Assembly (NCBI GenBank): GCA_025716855.1
Contig: JAIXMQ010000015.1
Location: forward strand, 496,001 to 560,000
Direction of reading: 5' to 3'
DNA: 64,000 nt
DNA from: Pilaira anomala
Taxonomy: Eukaryota; Mucoromycota; Mucoromycetes; Mucorales; Mucoraceae
The translations under genes were made by a program, and so were the position numbers. Shown one piece after another: positions 1-12,160 of this stretch (positions are counted from its first letter, which is position 1; every line of letters begins with the position of its first letter). The notes below the pieces were generated by a model. The model made no database searches. It was given only the letters and a program-made list of their open reading frames with translations, and had not been told where the DNA came from.

Positions 1-1376
1 AAGAGAGTTTAGGTGGTTTATTATATGCATTTATTCGTAGATTTGCTGTTGAATTCGATTATCATACGCAAATTGTTTCAGTACGACAAGGAAGATACCT
101 CTCAAAATCAGAGAAAGGCTGGGATACCGGTAGAAATAAGATGAGTTTATGTGTAGAAGAACCATTCAATTCCAGTCGAAATTTAGGAAATTCTGCTGAT
201 ATCGCATCTGTACAAGGATTAAGATGTGAATTTCAAAGGTTTTTAGAAATGTTAATAGCCGGAGAGGACCTGGAAACCATCTGTACACCTTATCGACCCA
301 TCTCTTTAAGTTCAACAACTACTGAAATACCCCTTTATAGCAACAGTAGCAATACATTAACATTAAGATTACCTGCAGAAAATCGTACTTCCTCCTTCTT
401 TTTACCAATTTATCCTTATTCCGATTATTCTTCTTCGCTCACTTCAAATACAACAACAACAACAACAACACCGCCACCCCATCCATATGATCGTAGAAGA
501 AGTATGGTAGATGGCATATGTTCTTATCCTTCTCCCATCTTACCAGATACAGATACTTCTTCTTATCCAACGCATTCAACTTCTTACACTTATCGCGCCC
601 CACCTATCTCTAAACCTTCTCATGCATCATTTAATCCTCGCTTTAGTTCTCCACAGGCATTGGATACAATTTTGAGGGTACGTAATACAAGGCATGGAAG
701 TCATCCTTTACCTCCCGTTCCTTCCACTTTACTCTCCATGCTTAACATTAGCGCCAATCATGGAACAGATCAATCCGTCGATAAAATATTCGCAAGATAT
801 CACAGAAAACAACAGCCTCCTCCACCTACTCTATCGAAACCCAATGAAGGAAAGACATCCAAAAAGAATTCAGGTCCAAATAGACGAAAGACGACAAACA
901 ACTATCACTCAAGTAGTCGTCCACATCATCATCATCATCATCAGCATGATAATAATAATAGAAGAACACTCAATCACCGACGTCAATCAAGTGGCATGGA
1001 TTGGCCTACCATCAGTATGTCGACATCTACACCTAGTCCAGGCGAAGGAAATAGTTCGGAAGAACCTCAAAGATTACGTCGATGGTCTACTACCAAAAAA
1101 CAACAACAACAACAAATGAGTATAGAAGAACCCAAAAAGAAAACTTTGGCTGAAATTGTTAAAATTGCAACCCCACCACCTACCCTCAAACAAAAATCGG
1201 CTCCTACTTCACCTATTCCAAGTGCCAGTGTGAGTGCTTCTTCAAGTGCAAAAGGCAGTAATAGAAGTAGAAGACAAAGAAGTAACAACAACAACAACAA
1301 CAACAACAAGTCTTCCTCTTCAACTACTACAGCCAATAAATCAAGAAAGAAGAATAATACGAAAAGTCGTGCTTAA
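1..1376 (+). CDS. Cid1/Trf-type terminal nucleotidyltransferase, 3' part (5' end outside window)
   Basis: The frame is open from the window edge, so the N-terminus and the catalytic nucleotidyltransferase domain lie upstream. The first ~75 visible residues match the end of the PAP/25A-associated domain of noncanonical poly(A)/poly(U) polymerases: LGGLLYAFIRRF, then SKSEKGWD, then LCVEEPFNSSRNLGNSA. In this family the segment contacts the nucleotide base. The enzymes add A or U tails to RNA for surveillance or turnover. The remaining ~370 residues are low-complexity (Ser/Thr, Pro, six His in a row, Gln and Asn runs, basic SRKKNN end) and probably disordered. An internal ATG at 141 starts inside the domain and is not the real start. 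Poly(A)-rich 3' sequence follows the TAA. The family call is firm; Trf4-like against Cid1-like cannot be decided without the catalytic part. Confidence 0.85.
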   Translation, partial: ESLGGLLYAFIRRFAVEFDYHTQIVSVRQGRYLSKSEKGWDTGRNKMSLCVEEPFNSSRNLGNSADIASVQGLRCEFQRFLEMLIAGEDLETICTPYRPISLSSTTTEIPLYSNSSNTLTLRLPAENRTSSFFLPIYPYSDYSSSLTSNTTTTTTTPPPHPYDRRRSMVDGICSYPSPILPDTDTSSYPTHSTSYTYRAPPISKPSHASFNPRFSSPQALDTILRVRNTRHGSHPLPPVPSTLLSMLNISANHGTDQSVDKIFARYHRKQQPPPPTLSKPNEGKTSKKNSGPNRRKTTNNYHSSSRPHHHHHHQHDNNNRRTLNHRRQSSGMDWPTISMSTSTPSPGEGNSSEEPQRLRRWSTTKKQQQQQMSIEEPKKKTLAEIVKIATPPPTLKQKSAPTSPIPSASVSASSSAKGSNRSRRQRSNNNNNNNNKSSSSTTTANKSRKKNNTKSRA

Positions 1377-1455
1377 AAAAAAAAAAAACTGAATTAGAAG
1401 AAAAAGAGGCCATCTGAAAAAAAAAAAAATCAAATTTAACGAAAATATAGATTGT

Positions 1456-1494
<39 letters not shown>

Positions 1495-2435
1495 TCATAT
1501 AGGAATACTCAAAAAATGAAAAAATCATATAATCACATTCCACGTCTACTCCCTTACTAAAACCATAATATTAAATAGAAAACTTCTTATATAACGCGGT
1601 AATATTTAAAAAAATAAAAAAGGATCTTTGTAAATTATAAAAAAAAAAAAAAAATAAGACCTAAGCATTCACCAAAACACACTCATCTGTTGGATGTTAT
1701 CAGTTTTATGTGTAGTGTAACTAAAAAAAAAAAAAAAAAAGAGAGAGAGACCTGATGAAGGAAAGAATATGTCAGAAAGAATGTGAATACATAGCATTTG
1801 TGAGCATAAACTTCAGCAATAGTAGATAGACGCTTCTTTTTAATAGCATTTATATATCGATTGGATTCATGATATAAAGAAAATCGAAATCATTTTACCA
1901 ATTGTGTGACTCAATGAAAATTTATTTTAGATATTTTAATTTATTGTAAATAACTAGATGATGAAGGAACAGTAAATAATTATGAATAACTCTCTCTATA
2001 GAGTAATAGTAAAATAAATGGGATATCGTCGAGTAGTTGTCGAGAATAATAACTATACAGAATAAAAATACAGAATAAAAAAATGAAAACTAGTAATAAA
2101 AATAGCTTGAATAAAAGAACTACCTTGCGTTTAATTGAAGATACAAGAAAAGAAAAAGGGTGATATTAATGCACAAAGGATTAGATTAACAATTTTTTTT
2201 ATAAATAAACAAGTTATATGTTACTGTATAGCCTAAACACTCCCTGTCGGGGGAACAAATCAGTGATAACTGTTCGGGAAGGTTTATTGTTCTTGTTACT
2301 GTTATTGTTGTTGAACAGCTATAAACTTAACAGAGCCAATTGTTAGGGAAGAGCAAATGTCATGAGAGCTAAAGCCTTGTAAACTTTCAATCAATCCCAA
2401 AAAAAAAGTTTTTTTTCTTTGTTACTCTAAATTAA
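1377..2435. other. AT-rich intergenic stretch
   Basis: This stretch holds the 3' flank of the upstream gene, several long A-runs (one of about 30 A near 1460-1490) and a short GA repeat near 1741. I see no ORF with coding character and no RNA gene. The run at 2234-2280 has a slightly GC-richer patch with a small palindrome but nothing I can name. Confidence 0.6.
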
Positions 2436-3555
2436 CTAAACACAGCTTAAATTTAAAGCCCTAGAAATCTTTCATGTCAAAGTAAATTCCTTCAATACTA
2501 ACCATTATATTATACAATATTATATCCAGAAAATTTTAACTTTAGATGGGCAGATATCTTCATACAAAGATATATTTTTTTATATATAAAAAATATACTT
2601 TCTCTAGCAAAAACTGTTTCCCGAGCTTTTTTGATTTTTTTGAATGTTTACATAAATGTGGATAATATATGTTGGTATTATAAAGCTTTTAGAGGAAAGC
2701 TATTGAATAGTTTCTAGTATAAAATTTGAGGCTATTTTGAATGAAGTAAAAATCAAAGTAAAGTAATTATAAAGATTAATAGCTATTATTGTATTTTTAA
2801 GAAAGTCGAATTTACAGTCTTTGCTTAGGGCAAGTATATTTTATGCTTCTAGACATATCATTTTAAATCCATAGACAGATGTGCCATCAAATTCTGCATC
2901 GACTGTATATCACATTGTATATTAGAATACTTGATTTAAGATGACTTTAATTTGACAAGAAAGAAAATTTTGTCAATATCTTTACATTTTTAAAGGAAAA
3001 AAACAAACGGGGTGTATATAGGAATTTAAGCAGTGTGAAACGTTACACACCCTATGAAAGTAGACTACATACACTACAACACCCTATGGACGCCCCATTT
3101 TTTACCCCTAAAATGGAAATAAAAATCGAGATATGGACAAAATTTTCTTTCTTGTCAAATTAAAGTCATCCTAAATCAACTATTCTAATATACAACATTA
3201 TATACAGTCGATGCAGAATTTAAAGACGCATTTTTTCATGTATTTGGATTCATAACTTTAGATATGAAAAATATACCTGCCCTAACAAAAACCGTAATTT
3301 GACTTTTTCACAATAAACATTAATCTTTATAATTACTCTACTTTGATTTTTACACCATTCAAAAGAGCGTCAAATTTTATATTAGAAACCATTCAATATC
3401 TTTGCTCTAAAATTCTTATAATCCCGAGATATATCCACATTTAAAACACTTGAAAAAATCCAAAGGTCGGGACCTGCTGATTTTTACCTAAAAATTCACT
3501 TTTTCCCCTTTTTTCGATGATTTGATTGGCTCAAAAAAATTTTCACTGTGGTGAC
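2436..3555. repeat. Diverged repeat with long inverted arms (about 350 bp each)
   Basis: Positions about 2620-2985 read as an imperfect reverse complement of about 3130-3470. For example, the inner ends carry TTTGACAAGAAAGAAAATTT on the left and its complement on the right. The ~145 bp spacer (2986-3129) contains short complementary ACACCCTATG-type words. The front part (2440-2620) resembles the start of copy A at 3600. The module is the same ~350 bp unit that recurs in both orientations in copies A, B and C. No transposase ORF lies inside, so a non-autonomous foldback or MITE-like element is the likeliest class. This is inference from internal structure. Confidence 0.7.
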
Positions 3556-3559
3556 TAAT

Positions 3560-5310
3560 GAGCGCGCCTCATATAAGCTACACACACCACATATTTAAGC
3601 CCAGAAAACCTTTCATGTCAAAGTAAAGTCCTTCAATATTAACTATTTTATTATGCAATACTATATCCAGAAAATTCTAAATTTATATGGGCAGATGATT
3701 GTATATAAATATGTATTTTTTTATATGTAAAAAATATACTTTTTCTAACAAAAACTGTTTTCCTTACATGCACTACAAATGGAGAGTGCATGTAGCATGG
3801 TCTATATACACCTCGTTTTTCGGTCCCAGAAATCAAAATTTTGACAAAAAATACCTTCTTGTCAAAGTAACGTTCCTCTAAATCAACTATTTCATTAAAC
3901 AATATGATATACAGAAAGTGCAGAATTTGAATGCGCATCTTTCTAAATCATTCGATTTATATTATTAGAAACAGGAAATATACTTGCCCTAATAAAAACT
4001 TTATTTCGTTTTCTGACAGTAAACATAAATTATTATTATTACTTGGCTTTGATTTTTACATCATTAGAAAGAGCGCAAAATTCTACATGTGTCATTAAAA
4101 GGCCAAACTTTAAAACCTTTTTAATCTAAAGATGTATGGATATTTCTGAATTTTGAAAAAATCCATAGGGGGGGACTAGCAAATTTTTCTAAAAAATGGA
4201 ATTTTTTTCACAGCTTAAAAAAAATAAAAATTAGAAATGTAGATATATCTTTGTATTTAAATGGCTTTAAAGTTTAGCTTTTTATTGATGTCTAAGGTAG
4301 AATTTGACGCTCTTTCGAATGATGTAAAAATCAAAGTAGTATAATTATAAAGTTTAATAGTCATTGCGAGAAAGCACAGCTTCTATTAGGACATGTATAT
4401 TTTTTATATACAAGATAATAAATCTAAATGCATAGAAATCTTAGTTTTTAAATTCTACATCTTTGGAATATAACATTGTCTAACAAAATACGTCTGTATC
4501 CTGATTTGGTTTTTTTCCTGTTTTTGGACCTAAAAATTGAGATTTGGGTCCAAATTTCTTTCTTTTCAAATTAAAGTCTTTTATTTCACCTATTCTATTT
4601 CACTATATAATATACAATCAATGCAGAATTTGAAGGCGCATCTTTCTATTGATTTAGAATTATTATTTTGTATGTAGAAAATATACTTGCCCTAACAAAA
4701 ACTGTATATCGTTTTTTCATAATACCTATAAACATTTGTTACTATTTTACTTTGCTTTTTGCATCATTAAAAAGAGCGTCAAATTCTACATGTATTGGTA
4801 AAAATCTAAGCTTTAAAACCTTTTTAACGTAAAGATGTATGGATATTTCTGAATCTTGAAAAAATCCATAGGGGGGGACTGGCTTATTTTTACCAAAAAA
4901 TACACTTTTTCCTCCTTTTCCGATGATTTGATTGGCTCAAAAATCTTTTCGCTACAACAAAAAAAATCATGTCTACAATACCTCGTTTTTCTTTATCAAA
5001 AAGACTAATTAAGGCCAGTAAACACAGGTAGTGTAGCGTAGGGCTTTACTGTCGTAATAGAATGGTAGTATCAAAAGGTCTCTTCCTTTAAAAAATTTTT
5101 TTCACCATAAATTAAAAGTGAAAGAGGCAGATTTAACTATATCAAGAATTATAACTATTACCTTGGCATATTGACCACCAAAAGTTTTAATGCAATTGTA
5201 TATGTAGTTAGTTAAACTGATGTGGCTGCTTTATTTTTGCTTAAGCAAAATGGCATGTCCTCAAGGATAAAGAAAATTAACAATTATAGCAATGTACATA
5301 CATAACTAGT
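3560..5310. repeat. Composite inverted-module repeat, copy A
   Basis: This ~1.75 kb block is nearly identical to 39458-41203 (copy B), differing by scattered substitutions and small indels, and about 1.5 kb of it is shared with 44195-45715 (copy C). It is built of ~350 bp modules in alternating orientation (forward at 3860-4200, reverse at about 4240-4560, forward at 4560-4950). It carries the word TAGGGGGGGACT twice (4168 and 4869), a short hairpin pairing TTTGGACC with GGTCCAAA near 4523-4550, and a 9-bp hairpin at 3766-3793. ORFs of 60-95 codons recur in each copy but are AT-rich, overlap on both strands and are probably not genes. No transposase or reverse transcriptase is present. Confidence 0.85.
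3766..3793. repeat. Perfect 9-bp stem hairpin in repeat core
   Basis: ACATGCACT is followed ten bases later by its exact complement AGTGCATGT. The same hairpin with the same loop is found at 39664-39691 and 44406-44433, inside a stretch of roughly 130 bp that is unchanged in all three repeat copies while the flanks differ. Confidence 0.75.
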
Positions 5311-5799
5311 GAATGATATTGAAAGATTTATATGTATAATATGTATAATATGTATATATATATTCCAAATAAACTCGAGAAACACTCTGAAATAAAATGG
5401 AAAAATGTGGTTCATTGTAAACTTTTATTAGGAATTAATGGTAACTAACTATATTGGAGTAAAATTCCGTTCAAAGACAAAAAACAAATGATTTAAGATT
5501 AGTTAATAAAAAAAAAACTAAAAAAAATGGCTTATTACTGCTCTAAATAAAACCCCCTTTTAAAACTTATCGCTACCAATTTATAACTAAAGACGGGGGG
5601 GGGGGGGGGAAACTGTTGTTGTTACAGTCAAGTTAGTAGTAGAATATATATAGAGACGAAAAAAGAACTGTTGTTATTACACTCAAGTTACTATTATGTC
5701 TACATGAAGCCATTAATTTAAACTCAAAGTATAAATAACAGTAGTTTTTTTTTTTTAAATGATCATTGTTTTTTTTTTCATTTTCTACACTTATTTGCT

Positions 5800-6345
5800 A
5801 TGTTTTGGTCTTTTGAAAAAATTTTATTGATTGCAGTAGTTATCCTAACACTTTGGACACACACCTATGAAGCTTTTTGTGTCTATAACCGCATGGATGG
5901 TGAGAACACCCGTATCAGAGTGTATCAAGCTGGTTTGGACAACATCAGCACAAATTTTCAAAAAGAAATTGAAAGTGGTCAAGGAGAATGTTGTCACTGG
6001 AGTAACAGCGATTGTAATAAATCTAGAACTCCAGATAGTCCAGTGCATTTTCATGTAAGTCATTTTTTTTTTATGAAAGTAAAAAATAAATATGTCTGTC
6101 GTAGTTAACTCAGTATTTTATACATATATATATAGGTTCAGATTGGCTTTAAAGGAATAAATATTAAAAATTCCGGTATATACCTTGCCTCATGTTATGC
6201 TGGAGGAGCTCTAGAATTAGGTGGACATGACTATCATTCTCTTACGGCTACTTGTTATGGTCCCTCGGGTCAATACAGAAATAAAACTTTATCCATTACG
6301 GACATATCAAAAGTAGACCTATCACTTTCCTACTTGGCCCATTAG
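5800..6345 (+). CDS. Small secreted cysteine-rich protein, family 1, member 1
   Basis: There are two exons: 5800-6054 and 6136-6345. The intron starts GTAAGT and ends TATATATAG, and the frame is kept, giving 154 residues. The N-terminus is a clear signal peptide (hydrophobic ILLIAVVILTLW) with likely cleavage before FCVYN. The mature part has six cysteines in FCVYN, GECCHWSNSDC, ASCYAGG and ATCYG contexts. It is a paralogue of the next gene (6943-7520), which keeps the same cysteine order and the AFCVYN, ECCH and AGGA words. I do not recognise a named family. A secreted, disulphide-bonded effector-like or wall-associated protein is an inference. Repeat copy A ends about 490 bp upstream. Confidence 0.8.
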
Positions 6346-6942
6346 TCTATTATATCTATATTTTAAAAAAAAATATGAATAAAGCAGCGTTTTTTTTTAA
6401 AAAAAAAGATAGCGTAGACCTAATAAAAAAAATGTTGTCGCTACGTGATGTTTGTGTACATAATGTGTGGATATCCTCTTTTTTTTCCAAATAGCACGTT
6501 TATACACATTATACATACTTATACGTACACTATTTATTCATGAGGGTGAATGAACTGGCTGTTAAAAACATATAGAATCAGAGTCATGGACAAAATGCGA
6601 GACTTTTCAAGAGAAGTAATATTAAAGTCGCTTCTTGTCAGAAGCTCATGCTGTAACTGACAGGACGGTTTTAGTATGAGATTGAATTATACTCTCACCG
6701 TCGTGTTTCATAAAATATATACATTATATCTTTTGTGTGTGATTGATAAGTACACAAAGAAAGAATTCATTTTAAAATGGGAGGGGGGGGGGGGAGGAGA
6801 GGGAGGTGGTTGTACTACGGATTTTCCAAGGTCTTCGATAGGACATAGAGCAGCATAAAGAAATGTATTTCTGCCGATAAAAAAGGCTTTTTAGTATTTT
6901 TTTTTTCTCTCTCTCTGCCTTTTTTTTTAAAAAAAAATAAAA

Positions 6943-7520
6943 ATGACTAAAAAACTTTTAATAGCTACTACACTATTATCTTTCTTTTTCAATACCACAC
7001 AAGCCTTTTGTGTATACAATTACTTTTCAACAAATATTAGCATCAATGTTTACGTACCAACGCCATCCCCAAGGTAAAAAAAAAAAGGATAATTTATAAG
7101 GTTCTTTTCTGTTCTATCTTATTTTTCTTACCTACAAATATAAATACAGCTCATCATTTACAAAAACAATCAACTATGGGGAAAAGGAATGCTGTCATTT
7201 TTCTGATAGAAGTTGTAATCCTATAGGAGATATCAATGCGATCCTAGCTTTTATGGTAAGTTGATACCCTTCTCTCTTTTTTTTTTATAGTAAAAATGTC
7301 ACTTTAAGTAATAACAATACCCGCCGCACATGCTTTTTTTTTCTTATTTAAGTTCAACTTCAATCATGCTGGAGTGAGATCCGAAGATTATAAATATTAT
7401 GCAAAATGTGATGCTGGTGGAGCTATTACTTTTCGAGGTACTTCAGTAGAAGACTTTCAAGTCCTCTGTTATCAAGTGGGTAGTAGTACTCCTGTAGATG
7501 CATTTGGAGGACCCATTTAA
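6943..7520 (+). CDS. Small secreted cysteine-rich protein, family 1, member 2
   Basis: Three exons (6943-7073, 7150-7255, 7353-7520) splice in frame into about 134 residues. The signal peptide is MTKKLLIATTLLSFFF with probable cleavage before FCVYN. The mature protein has six cysteines: FCVYN, KECCHFSDRSC, YAKCDAGGA and VLCYQ. The cysteine spacing and the AFCVYN/ECCH/AGGA words match the gene 600 bp upstream, so the pair arose by tandem duplication. This copy has an extra intron in the first third, and outside the cysteine words the two proteins are very different. Function unknown. The start is the first ATG that leads into a signal peptide; no longer ORF exists upstream. Confidence 0.75.
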
Positions 7521-8243
7521 TTTTCGCTTAAATAAATAAATAAATAAATAAAAAATGCTCACAAGAGAAACTGACATGGGAGAGCCTATAAGATCTCTCT
7601 CTCTCTCTCTCTCTCTTGCTCATATGATAACTTGTAAAGTTTTTTTTCTGAGAAGCCCATACTTGTTAGCTTTACTATTTATGACAATCTCTATTTAGTG
7701 TTTCTATTGAACAATGAATATTGTACTACGAATGGAGCCAGATTTAGGAATTAAAAGTCTTTGACAGAGAGAAGTATGTTGCATAATGTAAATGACGTGA
7801 GATAACTCAACTGTCGTTCGTCAGTGATATATAAAAATAACTGAGCGAGCACTACATGCCCAATTATATTTTAAAAGCTCTTTCGATGAACACTCCCCCT
7901 CCTCCCTCCTCCCCCTTTTTTTTCAGACAAATAGGTACATATAGATTCATTCGTCCAAGTCCGGGAAGCTTCGTCACTGTCATAAGATCAATTTACAGGT
8001 TACTATGTATTCTACTGTTATAACATGTATTTAAACAAAGCCACTCAAGTAAACTTAGAAGGAAGCATGAATCATGATCGAGAGGAGGAGGGGGCAACCG
8101 TTCATTATATCTCTTTTTAAAAAAATGCATGACAAATTCAATCTATAAAAGTCACATTTTTTTATTTTTATTAAATTGGATTTTCTGAGGAGGGGGGTTT
8201 TTTTTTGTTTTTTTTTTAAAGCAGGAAGTTTTTTTTTTTATTT
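7521..8243. other. Intergenic stretch with CT microsatellite
   Basis: This stretch contains a (AAAT)n run just after the stop codon, a (CT)n run near 7593-7615 and C/T-rich sequence near 7885-7920. No coding potential is seen. The last 100 bp is a T-rich leader of the downstream RTP1-like gene. Confidence 0.6.
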
Positions 8244-11200
8244 ATGGAAATGTCAAAACATGAAGAAGAAAAGGCATTGTTAAGAGAATACTTGACTGAA
8301 GCACATAAACTTGTTGGAGAAAAAGTGGAGCTTAAGGAAGAAGGTTTTTTTTTTTTTATATTTCACTCATTGAGTAATAAATAATAAACTCATTTAAAAA
8401 AAAAAAAAAAAAGGATCTATTGAAGAAACGCTTGTGTCACGACTTGGTTATCTCGGTATTGAATTTAATGATCCTCGTCAAGCGTTTGTAGAGCAGTGTT
8501 TAAAAGTATTGATAAATATACAAAATAGTTTATTACAAGTGTGTGCCTCAGGAGGTAAAGAAAAAAAAAATGCTTTTAAAAAATAAACACAAAAAACTGT
8601 CAAATAACTCTTTTTTTTATTTATTTAGTAAATGAGACAGATAAAGATTATTTAGGCGTAAGAGATTTTAGGTTAATTCATACACTTTTACAAGTCATTA
8701 TCTCTTGGGGATTTTATCCTTGTTTTTTACCAGGTGTTGGCGTTCCTTTATCAAAGAGAGTGAAATCTGGTTATACCAACCACGGTAAAACAAGAAGAAA
8801 AGAAAAAAAAGCTTGAAATGATATTGATTTTTAATTAAAAAAAAAATTTGTAGAATTACTGTCAAAAGAAGAAACAGAAAAAGATCATACAGTCTCTTTA
8901 GAAAGTTTAAACAAATTATTTAAATTAACTACACCGCTAGTGGATATCATCTCACAAAGTGAAAAAGTACCTGAAAGTAAAAGTTATACAACCGTCGCCT
9001 CCATCTTGATGTCGCGTCATTTACCTGACCTGTATGCATCCTTATTACAACTGGCTTATGCACCGATGGCTGCCTTTCAAAAACCAGAACGAGAAGAAGC
9101 ACCACCACCAGAGCAGCAGCAGCAGCAACAGCAACAACAACACGTCACAAGAGATCAGACCATCCCATTAACGCCTGGAAATATGTTTGCGCGTCACACT
9201 GTCAAGAAACTCGGATTATCAAAAGAAGAAAGAGATAAATGTGCACGGATGTTTATGTGGTTATTTGATCGTTCAGATCTTTCAAGAGCCATGGAATCCT
9301 TGATGTCTTTATTAAGTACTTCTTCCAGTTTACATCCTGTACCGAATTGGCTTAGAACAATGTGTGGAAGGTTTTTATCGCGTATCTTGTTGAAACCAAA
9401 TGGTGTTTCGATCGTATTAGAATTTACGATTGGACATGTGGATCAATGTAAGCTCGTCAAAATATATGTGTTATTATCCTTTTTAACAACTCTTATCATT
9501 TTCAAGTGCAATTGGCTCAATTGGAAAGTATATCGAAATTGATTTTATCTGTACCACAACAAATGACATCTGTAGAAAGTTATTATGCAATTATCACACC
9601 TCAATTACTTACTTTACTTCAAAAGGAACCTAGACAATCACCTACGAGTCAAGCCGTGACATTTATCATGAGTCAAATGATCGGTAAACATCCTACACTT
9701 GCCAAAACGTATCTTGTCGACAAGATCGTCGGGCCACTTTTGAGTGCATGGGATGAGAGAGAAAGTTACGATGCCAGTTCAGAAGAGAACACGATGGATA
9801 CAGTCTGGTTAAATGAAGAGGAATTAATGCGATTATTAGATACTTTACATCAAGTGATGATTGGAGGAGAACCTTCACCTGTAGTGATTCAAACGTTTTT
9901 ATCGTCATCGATTCCTTGTTTGTATCACTTGTATCAATTTACGGTTCATTCTAAATCGGGTCTGAAGGAGACAGTTTTGGATTTACTGTCAACTTATTTT
10001 CGTATCACCACTACAACTGATGCGATTCGAGAGTTAAAAAGGATCTTGTTGAATCCAAAAGATTTAAGTGGAGCTCGTGTAGCTTATTTTGCGCCTGGGC
10101 CCTCAGGTGGTGTTGTGTTACGATTAAGAAAGTGAGTATGAATAGTGTGTAACTTTTTAACTTTTTTTGTATTGATTTTATATATAATAGATCGCCCAAG
10201 GTGTTGGCAGGGAATGAATTACCTATTCATGCAGGTATTTTGGTCGCGTTTCTTCAGTCAATGGAAAATGATGATTTATGTGGTGATTTTTTTGTCTTTT
10301 TATTAAATGAATATTCTTCATTACAATCCAATCGTACAGATCCAAAAGTGTAAGTTAATATTATATAATTTTGAGGAGGAGGAGGGGGGATGATGATAAT
10401 TCATATATGTTTATAATTTTAAAATTAGAATTCTATTAATTTTACACTTAATTATGGGTATGTTGGATACCCTGGGTCCTACTATTCTTGGTAAGCCTAC
10501 ACAAATTCTTTCGTTTGCTATCAACATTATCAATGATCACGTGGATAGATTGTTAAAGCCAAAGGAAAAACCCAAAAAGAAGGATAGTAAAAAGGTAGAT
10601 ATTACACGGATTGTAGATCAAGAAGAATTAGAAGAATCGCATGATGAACAGTTTTCAATGGAAGATGATTTTGAGTCTTTAATATTAGCTATTAATTTAC
10701 TTCGAGCAGTGATGCATGGTAAAATAAGATTTATTATTATTATTATTATTATTTAATGTCATGGTATCACTCATCTTATATATACATATATATAAAAAAA
10801 AAAAGAAAATGAAGAGTTAAGTGATCAAGCAGTAAAATTATTACAATCTTCTATGGAACCACTCAAGACATTAGAAAGACATCCATTTGAACTTGTTTCA
10901 GAATCCGTGAATGAAGTCTTATTGGCCATGCAATCTTACCTTTCTGCACAAACCATGTCGAATACGAAGCATCAACCTTCTGCATCGATTGAGGCATCGA
11001 AGGAAAAATACCGTGAGGCCATGAAGTCATTACAGGATGACTTGTTACCTATCCGAGCGCATGGGATGGGTATGTTGAAAGAAATGGTATTGGCAAAAGA
11101 TCCACTCGTGTCGACTGGAGAAGGATTAAATCAAGTATTGGATATCTTTGTTCGTTTAGTACAGGATGAAGATAGTTATATTTATTTAAATGCAGTAAAG

Positions 11201-11929
11201 GGCTTATCTGCTTTAACCGATGCTTATGGAAATCAAATTATTAAGAAACTGGGTGATATTTATTGTGATAGTCAACAAAAGTTAGATAATCGATTGAGAA
11301 TTGGTGAAGCTTTATTACAAACAATTCAACGATGTGGTACTGCTTTAGGAAAATATGGTAAAAAAAAAAATACAGACATTTATTATTATTATTATTCACT
11401 TTTTATGTATACTTTAGTGAATACATTAATCAAACCTTTGGAAATTGTTTTGGGTAGACGCGAAGAAGATACAAATCTTCGTGTATCTGCATTATCTTTA
11501 TTAAGTATGGCGTGTCAAACATGTCCAGTTGCACTTTCAACACAAATGAATGAATTGATCAATTGGGTTTTGAATATTCTAGAAATTGAAAAAGCACCTG
11601 AAGTCCGAAGAGGTAACTCAAAAAATTAAAGTTTTTATTTATTTCACACACACACACACACATATTAATCTCTCTCTCTCTCTCTCTTGTTGTTTAAAGC
11701 TGCCACGGTGTTAATTTTATCTCTTTTTAGAGGTTTAGCTGCTCAAACTTTATATGAGTATCCAGCCGAAAGTCTAAAAAGAACCTATCGTACACTAAGA
11801 TACATTGAAGAAACCGATTCAGATGATTTAACTCGATATCAAGCAAGAGTTGCATTAAGTGATTTAGATGATATTATGCGGGCTGAAATCTTTAAAAATC
11901 AAAAATCAACTTCTGTCAAATACGTGTGA
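8244..11929 (+). CDS. RTP1: RTP1/TANGO6-type RNA polymerase II nuclear import/assembly factor
   Basis: Ten exons splice in frame: 8244-8343, 8414-8554, 8629-8784, 8854-9447, 9507-10131, 10191-10349, 10429-10718, 10806-11357, 11418-11612 and 11700-11929. The product is about 1013 residues of predicted helical HEAT-like repeats. The C-terminal part carries the RTP1_C1-type signature (LLPIRAHGMGMLKEMV, then LVQDEDSYIYLNAVKGLSAL, then RLRIGEALLQTIQRCG). The end carries the RTP1_C2-type signature (YQARVALSDLDDIMRAEIF). In yeast, Rtp1 helps bring assembled RNA polymerase II into the nucleus; the animal homologue is TANGO6. A polyglutamine run lies near residue 185 and a Lys-rich acidic insert (KEKPKKKDSKKVD) near residue 625. 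Convergent with the small gene at 12161. Confidence 0.92.
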
Positions 11930-12160
11930 ATTTTTTATTTTTTTTTTTGTTTTTTTTTTAAAAAAAAAAAAATAAATAACTTGTAGCATTTATATATAAA
12001 AAGAAAAAAAAAAAGAAGGTATATAGAATAATAAAAAAATGAATGTGTTTGTTTTGTTTGTGAGTGAATGAGAAAAATTATTACAGTTGGATATATATAT
12101 ATATGCTTTTTTTTTTTGTGGTTGTTGTTGTTTCTTAATAGTGTGTGTCTTTTTTTTTTT

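Noticed and set aside
3651..3938. Recurring 95- and 60-codon ORFs in the three repeat copies
   Set aside because: They overlap on opposite strands, are AT-biased, and are conserved only because the DNA is repeated; no protein motif is visible.
6676..6858. 60-codon ORF with a Gly-rich run
   Set aside because: The Gly run comes from a poly-G tract, and there is no recognisable domain or leader.
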